A stretch of DNA of 40,349 nucleotides from DASYXW01 sp035934405 (lineage in GTDB: Bacteria > Acidobacteriota > Terriglobia > UBA7540). Below the pieces are notes generated by a model, which was not told the origin of the DNA, did not search any database, and saw nothing but the letters and a program-made list of their open reading frames with translations. Location: positions 1 through 40,349 of the forward strand of contig DASYXW010000023.1 in NCBI GenBank assembly GCA_035934405.1. Reading direction: 5' to 3'. Position numbers and translations under genes: made by a program. Within the stretch, counting starts at the first letter, position 1. Each line of letters starts with the position of its first letter. Of this stretch, positions 32,041 through 39,308 are shown piece by piece.

Positions 32041-32161
32041 TACGTAACGCCATAAGTCGGCGACAGACCAAGCTGTAGCGGCGGTCTCCGACCGCCGGCT
32101 TTTCGGCGCCCAGAGAGCGCCGCTACAGAAAACAGCTGTTGTTGAATTCTGACGTTACGTA
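32041..32161. mobile_element. 121-bp MITE-like element with TA duplication and inner GTAG-hairpin pair
   Basis: The ends TACGTAACGCCATAAG (left) and the complement of the right end TACGTAACGTCAGAAT match at 20 of the first 26 bases. TA flanks both sides (32039-32040 and 32162-32163), as for Tc1/mariner/IS630-type insertion. The interior (32075-32126) has two inward-facing units: GTAG, then the hairpin CGGCGGTC-TCC-GACCGCCG, and GTAG on the other strand with CGGCGCTC-TCT-GGGCGCCG. It has no coding capacity. It lies upstream of the polysaccharide operon promoter. Confidence 0.65.
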
Positions 32162-32163
32162 TA

Positions 32164-32502
32164 GCTCCGGGAACCGAAACACATGGGAATCCGCCGGGCC
32201 CTTCTAACTCCTGAAGCACGGTTCCCCAACAAACTCGTCAAGGGAGCCCCCATCGGCACCGCCAGCAACTACTTTCCCGGTCATACTAAAGAGAAACTCG
32301 CCGCTGTGTGTAGCGCAATTGCGGTTCCAAACCCAGCGCAAGAGGTTTGCAACTAACTTAAATAAAGGAAATAGGTTGTACTCGCCCACTCTCATCCGAA
32401 CCGCTCCTCGCAGCGGTCCTTGCTAAACCGTTACCCATAAATGGAACGAACATTCCATAGTCGAAGGAGTGCGAGCCAACTGAAGGCAGTAATGAAAGGT
32501 TT
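32164..32502. other. intergenic stretch between the two mobile elements, no gene recognised
   Basis: One small forward frame, ATG at 32183 to TAA at 32357-32359 (58 codons), has a plausible composition but no ribosome-binding site and no recognised family. The rest is AT-richer and shows no clear promoter or terminator. It may be the remains of a decayed gene. Confidence 0.35.
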
Positions 32503-32611
32503 CGTAGTGGGTCAGTTTGTTGTAGCGGCGCTCTCTGAGCACCGAAATCATTTGAAAAGAAAGGCCGGCGGTCGGAGACCGCCGCTACAACGCTTCAAAC
32601 TGACCCACTAC
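32503..32611. mobile_element. 109-bp MITE with 8-bp target duplication (copy 1)
   Basis: The terminal inverted repeat is GGTAGTGGGTCAGTTTG, with one mismatch at the outer left base. The element is flanked by the 8-bp direct repeat AAAGGTTT at 32495-32502 and 32612-32619, a clear target-site duplication. Inside are two GTAG-hairpin units facing each other: CGGCGCTC-TCT-GAGCACCG and, on the other side, CGGCGGTC-GGA-GACCGCCG. It has no coding capacity, so its transposase must act in trans. Confidence 0.8.
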
Positions 32612-32619
32612 CAAAGGTT

Positions 32620-33241
32620 TGATTACCGTTGGAATCGCCCCTAGTGGCGGCCATAAGCGCGCCTGCAATATTTTCAGCCCTGTATCGACCGGGTTTGGAC
32701 CGACAGCAGGAATCGGCCCCAAGGTCACCGGCCAAACAGGGTCCGGTGGACTCTTAAGCAGCATCGCAAATCAAGGCGGTGATCGAGAGTCGGCCCGCTG
32801 GAACCCACTCCTGGAAGAAACGAAGACCGCTGGTGATGCACCGGCGCGACGGACAGGCTAGCCGTCGGCCTTTCTCGCTGGGTATCGCAGCAGTCACCGG
32901 AACAAAGCAGTGGCTGGATGGGGAGCCACCATGTTCGGAGTGCGATGCGTAGGCCCAGCCGGGCCCGAGGCTCTGGTAACGTTCCTCAGCACACGAGGAA
33001 ACCACCGGGCGATTCGTCAGCTCTCCCACCCCCCAAAGGACGCTCTGGGCGCGGTGACGTCGAGGGGGCTGGGTCGAGTGGTGAAAGCGGCGGGCGGGCG
33101 GGAACATCGAGACGCAGGCTATCCCTCTAGCTAAGCGGAAGACCATCCGAAAAACTCACCAAGAGGTTGCTGGAGGGTTGAAGCGGTAGGAGCGGGCGGT
33201 CGGTAGAACCGGTGGTTCCCGCTAAATCGCTGAAAAGATGG
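32620..33241. other. 620-bp stretch before the tRNA, no gene recognised
   Basis: Both strands hold frames of 70-130 codons, but their translations are of poor composition and match no family known to me. The sequence is GC-rich and full of short self-complementary runs. It ends at the 3' end of the tRNA-Arg gene, a usual place for integration, so remnants of a mobile element or a structured RNA are possible. No copy of the tRNA 3' end was found elsewhere in the window. Confidence 0.35.
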
Positions 33242-33315
33242 TACGCCCGGGGTGATTCGAACACCCGACCCCTTGCTTCGTAGGCAAGTGCTCTATCCAG
33301 CTGAGCTACGGGCGC
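33242..33315 (-). tRNA. tRNA-Arg (anticodon ACG)
   Basis: The reverse strand folds into a complete 74-nt cloverleaf without encoded CCA. The acceptor stem is GCGCCCG paired with CGGGCGT, the D-arm is GCTC…GAGC, the anticodon stem is CTTGC/GCAAG with the loop CTACGAA (anticodon ACG), and the T-arm contains GTTCGAATC. ACG is read as Arg, with A34 presumably converted to inosine to read CGU, CGC and CGA. Confidence 0.95.
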
Positions 33316-33491
33316 ACAGCAATCGGCACCGAAACGCCTTGGACTAGGCCGCGTCCTTTGACATGCGTAAGTGTCGCATCGGCAAGCCAACTTGTCAATG
33401 AGAGTGAATCCACGCCTCCAAGGAGTTTGGTTGACGGGGCGGCCGTGGATATCCTGCTAGTTACTTACTTTAGAATAAACTAAAATCGAGA

Positions 33492-33520
33492 TTGACAAAC
33501 AGGGCTCACGCTGATACTCT
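33492..33520 (+). promoter_or_regulatory. promoter of the rrf2-tauE unit
   Basis: TTGACA (33492-33497) is a perfect -35; 17 bp later TACTCT (33515-33520) is a weak -10. The start codon at 33553 is about 25 nt after the expected transcription start. GGAAGGG before the start codon serves as ribosome-binding site. Confidence 0.55.
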
Positions 33521-33536
33521 ATTAAACCGATAGAGT
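33516..33536 (+). promoter_or_regulatory. inverted-repeat operator overlapping the -10 box
   Basis: ACTCTAT-TAAACCG-ATAGAGT is a perfect 7-bp inverted repeat with a 7-nt centre. It covers the -10 box and start region of the rrf2 promoter, where a bound regulator would block transcription. Autorepression by the encoded Rrf2 protein is the simplest reading. Confidence 0.55.
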
Positions 33537-33552
33537 TAATGGAAGGGAATCA

Positions 33553-33993
33553 ATGAAGATCTCGAGCAAGGGACTTTACGCGATGGAGGCCATGCTTAAC
33601 TTGGCTCGCCATTACAAAGAGCGCCCGACCAAGATCCACGAAATTGCCGATGCCGAGCAGATTCCCGAAAAGTTTCTCGAGTTGATTCTGCTCGACCTCA
33701 AGAATGCTCGGCTGGTCGAGAGCCACCGCGGCACTCACGGCGGGTATCGGCTGCGGCACGCGCCGGGCAGGATCTTTCTGGGTGAGATCATTCGCAGCAT
33801 CGACGGGCCGCTCGCCCCGATGGGTGATGCCGAATCGCTGCGGCTGCTCGTGAAGCGCGACAAAAAGCACAGCGCGCTTTACCAGGTGTTGCTCGACGTC
33901 CGCAACGCCGCGGCCGGGATCCTGGACCACACGTCGCTCGCTGACCTGTGCCGCCTGCCTGGCCGGTCCGGGCGTACAGGCTCGGTGGGATGA
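33553..33993 (+). CDS. Rrf2-family transcriptional regulator
   Basis: 146 residues. It has the Rrf2 N-terminal winged helix: MKISSKGLYAMEAMLNLA, then KIHEIADAEQIPEKFLELILLDLKNARLVESHRGTHGGYRL. The effector region lacks the three-cysteine Fe-S ligand set of IscR and NsrR (a single Cys near the C-terminus), so it is closer to CymR-type regulators that respond to sulfur metabolites or act through a partner protein. It is followed by a TauE/SafE exporter gene 58 nt downstream, which fits control of sulfur-compound export. Confidence 0.9.
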   Translation: MKISSKGLYAMEAMLNLARHYKERPTKIHEIADAEQIPEKFLELILLDLKNARLVESHRGTHGGYRLRHAPGRIFLGEIIRSIDGPLAPMGDAESLRLLVKRDKKHSALYQVLLDVRNAAAGILDHTSLADLCRLPGRSGRTGSVG

Positions 33994-34051
33994 GCTACGA
34001 AGGGAAGGACGCGAGCCGGGGCGGCAGTTGCAGTAAAGATGGGGGCATGGA

Positions 34052-34822
34052 ATGGACTTGAAGATAGCGGCGGTGGGTCTGGTGGTCGGGTTGTTGATTG
34101 GTTTGACCGGTATGGGCGGCGGTGCCGTGATGACTCCAGCCTTGATTCTGCTCGGATGGGCGCGGCCGGTGGTAGCCGTAGGCACCGACATGGTGTGGAG
34201 CACACTCACCCGTGGAATGGGCGCCTTCGTGCACTACCGCCAGAAGACTGTGGATTTCGCCCTCGTCAAGCGCCTGGCGCTCGGCAGCATTCCCGGAGCG
34301 CTCGCGGGCCTCGTCCTCCTCAGCTATCTGCATCGGTGGGGTGGCGACACGACGGACAAGCTTGTGGTCCGCCTTCTGGGCGTCGCCCTGATTGCAGTCG
34401 CTTCGAGCCTCTTCGTTCGTTCTTTACGCCGCGCGCCAACCCGGGGTGAGCGCGTTCTGCCCGACCGACGAGGACCGGCCTGGCTGATTCCCGTAATCGG
34501 TTTGGTGGTGGGCTTCCTGGTCAGCTTGACGTCAGTCGGAAGCGGAAGCCTGATCGTGGCCTGTGAAGTGGTGATTTATCCCAACACGCCCATGCGCCGG
34601 ATCGTCGGGTCTGACATTTTTCACGCTCTTTTCTTGGTCGGCATTTCGGCGCTGGGGCATCTCGGCATTGGAGAAGTAAACTTCCGCCTGCTCGGCGGCC
34701 TGCTGATCGGTTCCTTACCCGGCGTCTGGATCGGCAGCCGACTGAGCGCCGTGTTCCCGGAAAAGGTCCTGCGTCCCGTGCTAGCGACAACCCTCATGAT
34801 CCTGGGATACAAACTGCTGTAG
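34052..34822 (+). CDS. TauE/SafE-family sulfite/organosulfur exporter
   Basis: 256 residues with about 8 hydrophobic helices. It has the internal duplication typical of TauE/SafE: VGLLIGLTGMGGGAVMTPALILLG in the first half and VGFLVSLTSVGSGSLIVACEVV in the second. LGSIPGALAG and IGSLPGVWIGSRL are also repeated halves. The family moves sulfite, sulfoacetate or similar anions across the inner membrane. The start is supported by GGGGGCATGGA upstream. Co-transcription with the Rrf2 regulator is likely. The pairing with sulfur may matter here because the nearby locus uses PAPS. Confidence 0.9.
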   Translation: MDLKIAAVGLVVGLLIGLTGMGGGAVMTPALILLGWARPVVAVGTDMVWSTLTRGMGAFVHYRQKTVDFALVKRLALGSIPGALAGLVLLSYLHRWGGDTTDKLVVRLLGVALIAVASSLFVRSLRRAPTRGERVLPDRRGPAWLIPVIGLVVGFLVSLTSVGSGSLIVACEVVIYPNTPMRRIVGSDIFHALFLVGISALGHLGIGEVNFRLLGGLLIGSLPGVWIGSRLSAVFPEKVLRPVLATTLMILGYKLL

Positions 34823-34853
34823 CATTCACTTCAGGCAGCCGGATTCACCGGCT

Positions 34854-35819
34854 CTAGCGTAACGCTAACTTCGCCAGAAAATTCGTCACCGTCGCTTTGT
34901 ACTGGTCGCGGCCAGAGGTGAATCCTTCGCCGTGCTTTGTACCGGGCAGAATCACGATCGTCTTGGTAGGGCTCGTGGAATCGGCGTAAAGCTTGCTCGC
35001 GTACCACGGAGGCATCCGCTCGTCGCCCTGAACCGCAACGAACAGAATGGGACGCGGATTGATGCGCTCCACCGCTTTCTCGAGGTCGAAGTCGGACGCA
35101 CTGAAGTGATTCCGCGAGGCAGACCAGTAAAGCACTTCGTTGGCGAGCGGGAATCGCGGCAGGTACGGCCACCACCAGGGGAGGAAGCGGTTGTAGAGAC
35201 CGAAGAAGAGATTGTAATGATGGTAGATGAGTTCGCGGTAGTTCAGGAAGGTGCTGTCTGAAATCACCGCGCTGATGCCGGGGTCCTCGCCAGCGGCCAT
35301 GAGCGCCGCCGCCGCGCCCATCGAGATCCCCCAGGCCACCACTGGCTGCGCGGCGTGTTCCCGCTCGACGGCATAACGCGCCGCAGCCTCCACGTCGCGC
35401 CGCTCCCAGTAACCGAGCGAAGTCAGGTTGCCGCCGCTTGCTCCCTGATGCCGCAGGTCGAAGATCACTCCGTCGTAGCCGAGCGTGTGTGCGAACTCGG
35501 CCATAGGCAGCATCTCGATGCGCGTGCGGTTCTGGCCGTGAGCATAGACGATGGTTCCCTTGGCAGCCCCGGCGGCGGGGATATACCAACCTTTGAGCGT
35601 GATGCCATCGGACGTCGGGAAGTCAATCTCGTGGTAGTCCGGCATCCCGAAGGACTGGGGCGTCTTGCCGTCGTTGGGATCGTGGAAATGAAAGCGGTTG
35701 GTGGTCACGATACCGGTGAGGAACCAGGGAACGACACCATAGAAGAAGATCAGAAAAAGCACGACGATGATTCCGAAGATCCACTTGATCACCTTCCTAA
35801 GTCGAGAGTGCGCAGCCAA
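34854..35819 (-). CDS. membrane-anchored alpha/beta hydrolase
   Basis: 321 residues. An N-terminal helix (about residues 10-32) anchors the protein, probably with the domain outside. The fold shows GWYIPAAG, YAHGQNRTRIEM (oxyanion region), the nucleophile elbow WGISMGAAAA, the acid in VQGDERMPPWYA and the histidine in PGTKHGEGF, so all three catalytic residues are present. Start is TTG, with GGAGGA 4 nt upstream; no better start lies nearby. The substrate is unknown. It converges with the TauE gene and is followed upstream by the MFS gene, 24 nt away. Confidence 0.87.
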   Translation of the reverse strand: MAAHSRLRKVIKWIFGIIVVLFLIFFYGVVPWFLTGIVTTNRFHFHDPNDGKTPQSFGMPDYHEIDFPTSDGITLKGWYIPAAGAAKGTIVYAHGQNRTRIEMLPMAEFAHTLGYDGVIFDLRHQGASGGNLTSLGYWERRDVEAAARYAVEREHAAQPVVAWGISMGAAAALMAAGEDPGISAVISDSTFLNYRELIYHHYNLFFGLYNRFLPWWWPYLPRFPLANEVLYWSASRNHFSASDFDLEKAVERINPRPILFVAVQGDERMPPWYASKLYADSTSPTKTIVILPGTKHGEGFTSGRDQYKATVTNFLAKLALR

Positions 35820-35843
35820 AGATTCCTCCTTCAGTCATTGCCA

Positions 35844-37022
35844 CTAGCCGTCCGTCGCCATCGAAGGGACCGGCTCGGTGATGTGCGTCGAGAGCAGAAT
35901 CGCTACCAGCGCGGTCATGACGGCGGAAAGCGACGTCACCGCAACGTAGCCGTAGCGTTCGAAGAGCGCGCCGCCGGCGAACACCGCGGCTCCGATGCCG
36001 AGTTGCGAGCAGATGTTCCGCAGCGCCACGAAGGATCCTCGTTGGGCCTGCGGCACCATCTCGGTCATCAGGGCCGTCAGCGGTCCTTGGCGGAACGCGG
36101 CGCCCAGGCTCACCGCGGCGAAGACGACAAGCAGCCCAGCGCCCCAGGGAAGAAAGGGCATGAAGACGACCGACATCGCCAGGAGCAGGTTGCTGGCGAT
36201 GGAGATATTGCGTTTGCCCCAACGATCCGCCGCCCAGCCGCCCACGGGCGCGCTCACGACTGCCACGAGGCCTCCCAGCATGAAGACGAGACCGATGGTG
36301 GTCGAGGTAAGCCGGAAGCGGTTGTGCAGCCACACGCCAATGTAAGTGATGAAGCCCACCAGTCCGCCCGAAACGAGGAAGGCGATTCCCAGCATGGCGG
36401 AAGTGTCGCGCCGTCCAAGAAACGAGCGAAACGCCCGCAAGGTGTTGCGAAGCTTCTTCGCAGAAGGCTGTGGCGTCACATGATCTTTCGGCAACGAAAG
36501 TGACACTGCGGCCACGACCAAAGCGAGCAACGCAAGACATAAAAAAACGCGGTGCCACCCTAACCGGTCGGCGATGAGACCCGCCAGGGGGACACTGAGC
36601 GGCGCGACGAAGTACGCCGACGAAATCCAACCGATGGCGCGCCCGCGCACCGAGTAAGCGAACCAGTCGCCGGCGAAGGCGATGGAGCAGGTGGAAAGCG
36701 CGCCGGCGGCAAGGCCGGTGAGAGCGCGAGCCAGAGACAAGGTGACGAAGCTGTCACTGAGCGCGGCGGCCAGGGATGCTGCCGCGAACATCAGGGCACC
36801 GAGTTGCAAGAAAGGCCTCCGTCCGTAATGGTCGGAAAGCGAGCCGATGAGAAACGCCGCCAGCGCCGCGGCCAGGGAATAGAACACCACGATCAACCCA
36901 ATCACTTGCACGCTCTTGTGGAGGGAGCCGCCGAGCACGGGCAGGAGGGCAGGAATCATCTGGTTGTCGGCGAGACCCAGGAAGAGGAGCAGAAACAAGT
37001 CGGTGATGACGAGGTAGTCCAC
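35844..37022 (-). CDS. MFS transporter (DHA1 drug-efflux-like)
   Basis: 392 residues with 12 predicted helices. The loop 2-3 signature GSLSDHYGRRPFLQLG (G-x-L-x-D-x-x-G-R-R) is well kept, and a half-copy is GGWAADRWGKRN. ALTGLAAGALSTCSIAFAGDWF resembles motif C of the antiporter families. It should export or import small molecules using the proton gradient; the substrate is unknown. Start is a GTG without a convincing ribosome-binding site. It lies just upstream of the hydrolase gene on the same strand, and the two may be co-transcribed. Confidence 0.9.
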   Translation of the reverse strand: MDYLVITDLFLLLFLGLADNQMIPALLPVLGGSLHKSVQVIGLIVVFYSLAAALAAFLIGSLSDHYGRRPFLQLGALMFAAASLAAALSDSFVTLSLARALTGLAAGALSTCSIAFAGDWFAYSVRGRAIGWISSAYFVAPLSVPLAGLIADRLGWHRVFLCLALLALVVAAVSLSLPKDHVTPQPSAKKLRNTLRAFRSFLGRRDTSAMLGIAFLVSGGLVGFITYIGVWLHNRFRLTSTTIGLVFMLGGLVAVVSAPVGGWAADRWGKRNISIASNLLLAMSVVFMPFLPWGAGLLVVFAAVSLGAAFRQGPLTALMTEMVPQAQRGSFVALRNICSQLGIGAAVFAGGALFERYGYVAVTSLSAVMTALVAILLSTHITEPVPSMATDG

Positions 37023-37075
37023 GGAATGCGCGGGGGTGGCAGCAGGGAGCGGGCGTGCTTTGGACTCCCGATGCC

Positions 37076-37432
37076 TTACTCCCGACTCCTTACTCCCTGT
37101 CTGTTCTCTTCGAAATGATGCAGGTCAAGCTTGATGGCTGCCTTGTCGGTCATATCGACAATGCCCGCCGCGGCGATGCCGACGGCAATCACGATGGCGT
37201 CGCTGATCTCGTGCTTGGTGAGGCCGATTTCCAACGCCTTCTTGATATGGCCTTCGAGACACCCTTCGCATTTAGCCACGGCGGAGGCGCCAATCGCAAT
37301 CAATTCCTTGGTCTTGAGGTCGAGGGTGCTCTCGGTGAAGTAACTTTCCTTGTAGAACTGCAAATAGATATTGCGGAGTCTCGGCTCGATCATGCTCATC
37401 GAGGCGGGTGGCTTCCGGTCTTTCTCTGCCAT
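37076..37432 (-). CDS. carboxymuconolactone decarboxylase / AhpD-like protein
   Basis: 118 residues. The AhpD core is KTKELIAIGASAVAKCEGCLEGHIKKALEIGLTKHEISDAIVIAVGIAAAG. The C-x-x-C-x-x-x-H active-site motif (KCEGCLEGH) indicates thiol-disulfide (peroxidase-linked) activity rather than lactone decarboxylation. The start has AGAGGTG 7 nt upstream. The last seven residues (QGVRSRE) are encoded by a simple DNA repeat of the type GGGAGTAAGGAGTCGGGAGT, which looks like an addition to the original C-terminus. It sits between the histidine-kinase gene and the MFS gene. Confidence 0.9.
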   Translation of the reverse strand: MAEKDRKPPASMSMIEPRLRNIYLQFYKESYFTESTLDLKTKELIAIGASAVAKCEGCLEGHIKKALEIGLTKHEISDAIVIAVGIAAAGIVDMTDKAAIKLDLHHFEENRQGVRSRE

Positions 37433-37554
37433 CGCGTCGCACCTCTCGGTTGCCAGTAGTCTGATGCTGTCCGATGCCCGTTCGTCAGCCGCCCCTGACT
37501 ACTGACAAAGCGAGACTGCCCGGCGGGCGCCGGCTAGGGGACTATAGCACAGAA

Positions 37555-38937
37555 TCACGGGGGCTCGGGCGGCTCTTGTGTGGGCGCCGCTGAGGAGGCG
37601 CCCGGCGTGAGCAGCTCGGGGATCTCGAAGTGAATGGCGGTGCCCTTTCCGGGCTCGCTCTCGATCTGCAAGGAGAATTCCGGGCCGTAGAGCGCCTTCA
37701 AGCGTTCGCTGACATTGCGAATTCCGATTCCCGATTCGTAAACCTCGCGCCTTTTCTCTTGCGGAATGCCCACCCCATCGTCGGTAACCTCGACGAACAC
37801 GCAGCCGTTCTGCCGCCGGGCGCGCAGCGTAATGGTGCCTCCGTCGATCTTGGGTCCGATGCCGTGGCGGATGGAATTCTCGATCAGGGGCTGGAGAATC
37901 ATGCTGGGGACAACGGCGTCCAGCGCCGCCGGATCAATTTCCTTGCGCACTTGCAACTTGTCGCTGCCGAAGCGCACGATCTCGATGGAGAGATAGTCAT
38001 CGATGAAATCGAGTTCCTGCTTGAGCGGCAGAAAATGGGCCTGAACCTTCAACCGCCGGCGCAGGATATTCGAGAGCTTCAGCAGCACGGTGCGGGCGGT
38101 GTCGGGGTCGAAACGGATGAGCGACGACACGGTGTTCAGCGTGTTAAACAGAAAGTGCGGGTTGATCTGGCTGATCAGCGCGTCCACCCGCGCCTGCATC
38201 AGCAGCCTTTGCTGATCTTCGAGCTTGCGCTCGATGCGCGTGGTGTTCCAGATGCGGATCGGCAGACCCACTCCGATGAGGGATGCCAGCACAATCAAGA
38301 CGGTGGTCCAGGGATGGTCAACAATCACGCCGTTGGAAAGGCGGACGTGGCTCTCCAGGTAGAACAACCGCGCAGGGGCGAGGCGGCCAACGGTGATTCG
38401 CGAGAGCTCAAGCAGCACGCAGATGAGCGCGAACAGCACCTGCCAGTCGATGGCCGGCGCCTTGAACCGCTGCCGGATGGAGCGATAAAGGCTGAGGTCG
38501 ATGAACGGCGAGAACTTCCACACCGCTTCCTTGTCGGGACACACCCAGCGGGCTGTGCCGGCGACGACGGCGTAGAGCACGGCCATGGGCACAGCGAGAA
38601 ATTCGTGTCCGATCAGCCATGCCGGCAGGCTCACCATCATGCCAACCACCAAACCCACGATCGTGCCGCCCAGCAGGCCGGCGAGCACCGTGATCTCAAG
38701 GCTGAGGTCGCTGCCGCGGTATCCCACCAGCAGGCGCGTGATGACACCCAGCATGAACGGCACGCCGAGAAAAGCCGCGAACAGCAGCTTCTGCCGCGGT
38801 GTCCGCTGCTCGAGGAAAATCAGGCGCTTGAAGTGTCCGAAGCGGGCGATGATGCTGGCGAGCGAAGCGATCACGCCCAGCTTGACGAGCAGGGTGACAA
38901 GGATGATCGCGTTCGGGCTGGTGACGCTGGGATGCAT
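37555..38937 (-). CDS. LytS-type sensor histidine kinase
   Basis: 460 residues. The N-terminal half is a multi-helix membrane domain of the LytS (5TM-5TMR) kind with the segment GLLGGTIVGLVVGMMVSLPAWLIG. The His_kinase domain carries the phosphate-accepting His of QINPHFLFNTLNTV (about residue 260). The ATPase domain shows ENSIRHGIG (N box), TDDGVGIP and GIGIRNVSERL (G boxes). Such kinases usually phosphorylate LytTR-domain regulators, and none is in the window. The ATG at 38937 has no ribosome-binding site: the palindrome at 38944-39040 ends only 7 nt before it. It may be poorly translated or start further inside. Confidence 0.88.
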   Translation of the reverse strand: MHPSVTSPNAIILVTLLVKLGVIASLASIIARFGHFKRLIFLEQRTPRQKLLFAAFLGVPFMLGVITRLLVGYRGSDLSLEITVLAGLLGGTIVGLVVGMMVSLPAWLIGHEFLAVPMAVLYAVVAGTARWVCPDKEAVWKFSPFIDLSLYRSIRQRFKAPAIDWQVLFALICVLLELSRITVGRLAPARLFYLESHVRLSNGVIVDHPWTTVLIVLASLIGVGLPIRIWNTTRIERKLEDQQRLLMQARVDALISQINPHFLFNTLNTVSSLIRFDPDTARTVLLKLSNILRRRLKVQAHFLPLKQELDFIDDYLSIEIVRFGSDKLQVRKEIDPAALDAVVPSMILQPLIENSIRHGIGPKIDGGTITLRARRQNGCVFVEVTDDGVGIPQEKRREVYESGIGIRNVSERLKALYGPEFSLQIESEPGKGTAIHFEIPELLTPGASSAAPTQEPPEPP

Positions 38938-38943
38938 GAAATT

Positions 38944-39040
38944 ATTGAATCATTGAGTCATCTGGTCATTGGGCCATTGAAGTTGCTCAACTCAGATTTC
39001 TTGCCAATGGCCCGATGACCAGATGACTCAATGACTCAAT
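38944..39040. repeat. long palindrome with 36-bp arms made of 8-bp units
   Basis: Arms at 38944-38979 and 39005-39040 match over 36 bp with two mismatches and are separated by 25 bp. Each arm is a chain of degenerate 8-mers: ATTGAATC, ATTGAGTC, ATCTGGTC, ATTGGGCC, then ATTG. The right arm provides the last codons and the stop of thiS; the left arm abuts the histidine-kinase start. Related ATGACCAGATGAC-type repeats are, to my knowledge, common in acidobacterial genomes. Confidence 0.85.
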
Positions 39041-39270
39041 GTTCTGCCTCCGCCCACGAAGTGTACCACCTCGAAACGGTCGCCGGCGAGGACGGGCGTC
39101 TGGGGCCATCGGTCGCGCGCCACGATTGCGAGGTTGCGTTCCACCGCCACCCGGTCGCGCGGCAGTTTCATCCATTGGAGCAGCGTGTCGAGCGTGAGCC
39201 CTTCCGGCACGTCCCGCGGTTCACCGTTCAGATGGATGCTGATCACTCCAACCTCGAGACCCATTTTCAT
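39028..39270 (-). CDS. thiS: sulfur-carrier protein ThiS with C-terminal extension
   Basis: 80 residues. It is a ubiquitin-like sulfur carrier: ISIHLNGEPRDVPEGLTLDTLLQWM, then VAVERNLAIVARDRW and the terminal region VHFVGGG. ThiS is adenylated by ThiF at a C-terminal Gly-Gly and carries sulfur as thiocarboxylate for the thiazole of thiamine. In the well-known B. subtilis protein the chain ends at VHFVGGG. Here five more residues (RTLSH) follow, most of them encoded by the arm of the palindrome. With a free Gly-Gly required, this copy should be inactive unless trimmed. The start has GGGAG 4 nt upstream. Confidence 0.9.
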   Translation of the reverse strand: MKMGLEVGVISIHLNGEPRDVPEGLTLDTLLQWMKLPRDRVAVERNLAIVARDRWPQTPVLAGDRFEVVHFVGGGRTLSH

Positions 39271-39308
39271 TTTACTCCCGGCCCGATGCCCGCGTCATGC
39301 CGCCCCTC

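Noticed and set aside
33242..33315. Island attachment site at the tRNA-Arg
   Set aside because: No integrase gene and no direct repeat of the tRNA 3' end are visible in the window; the idea is kept only as a question in the findings.
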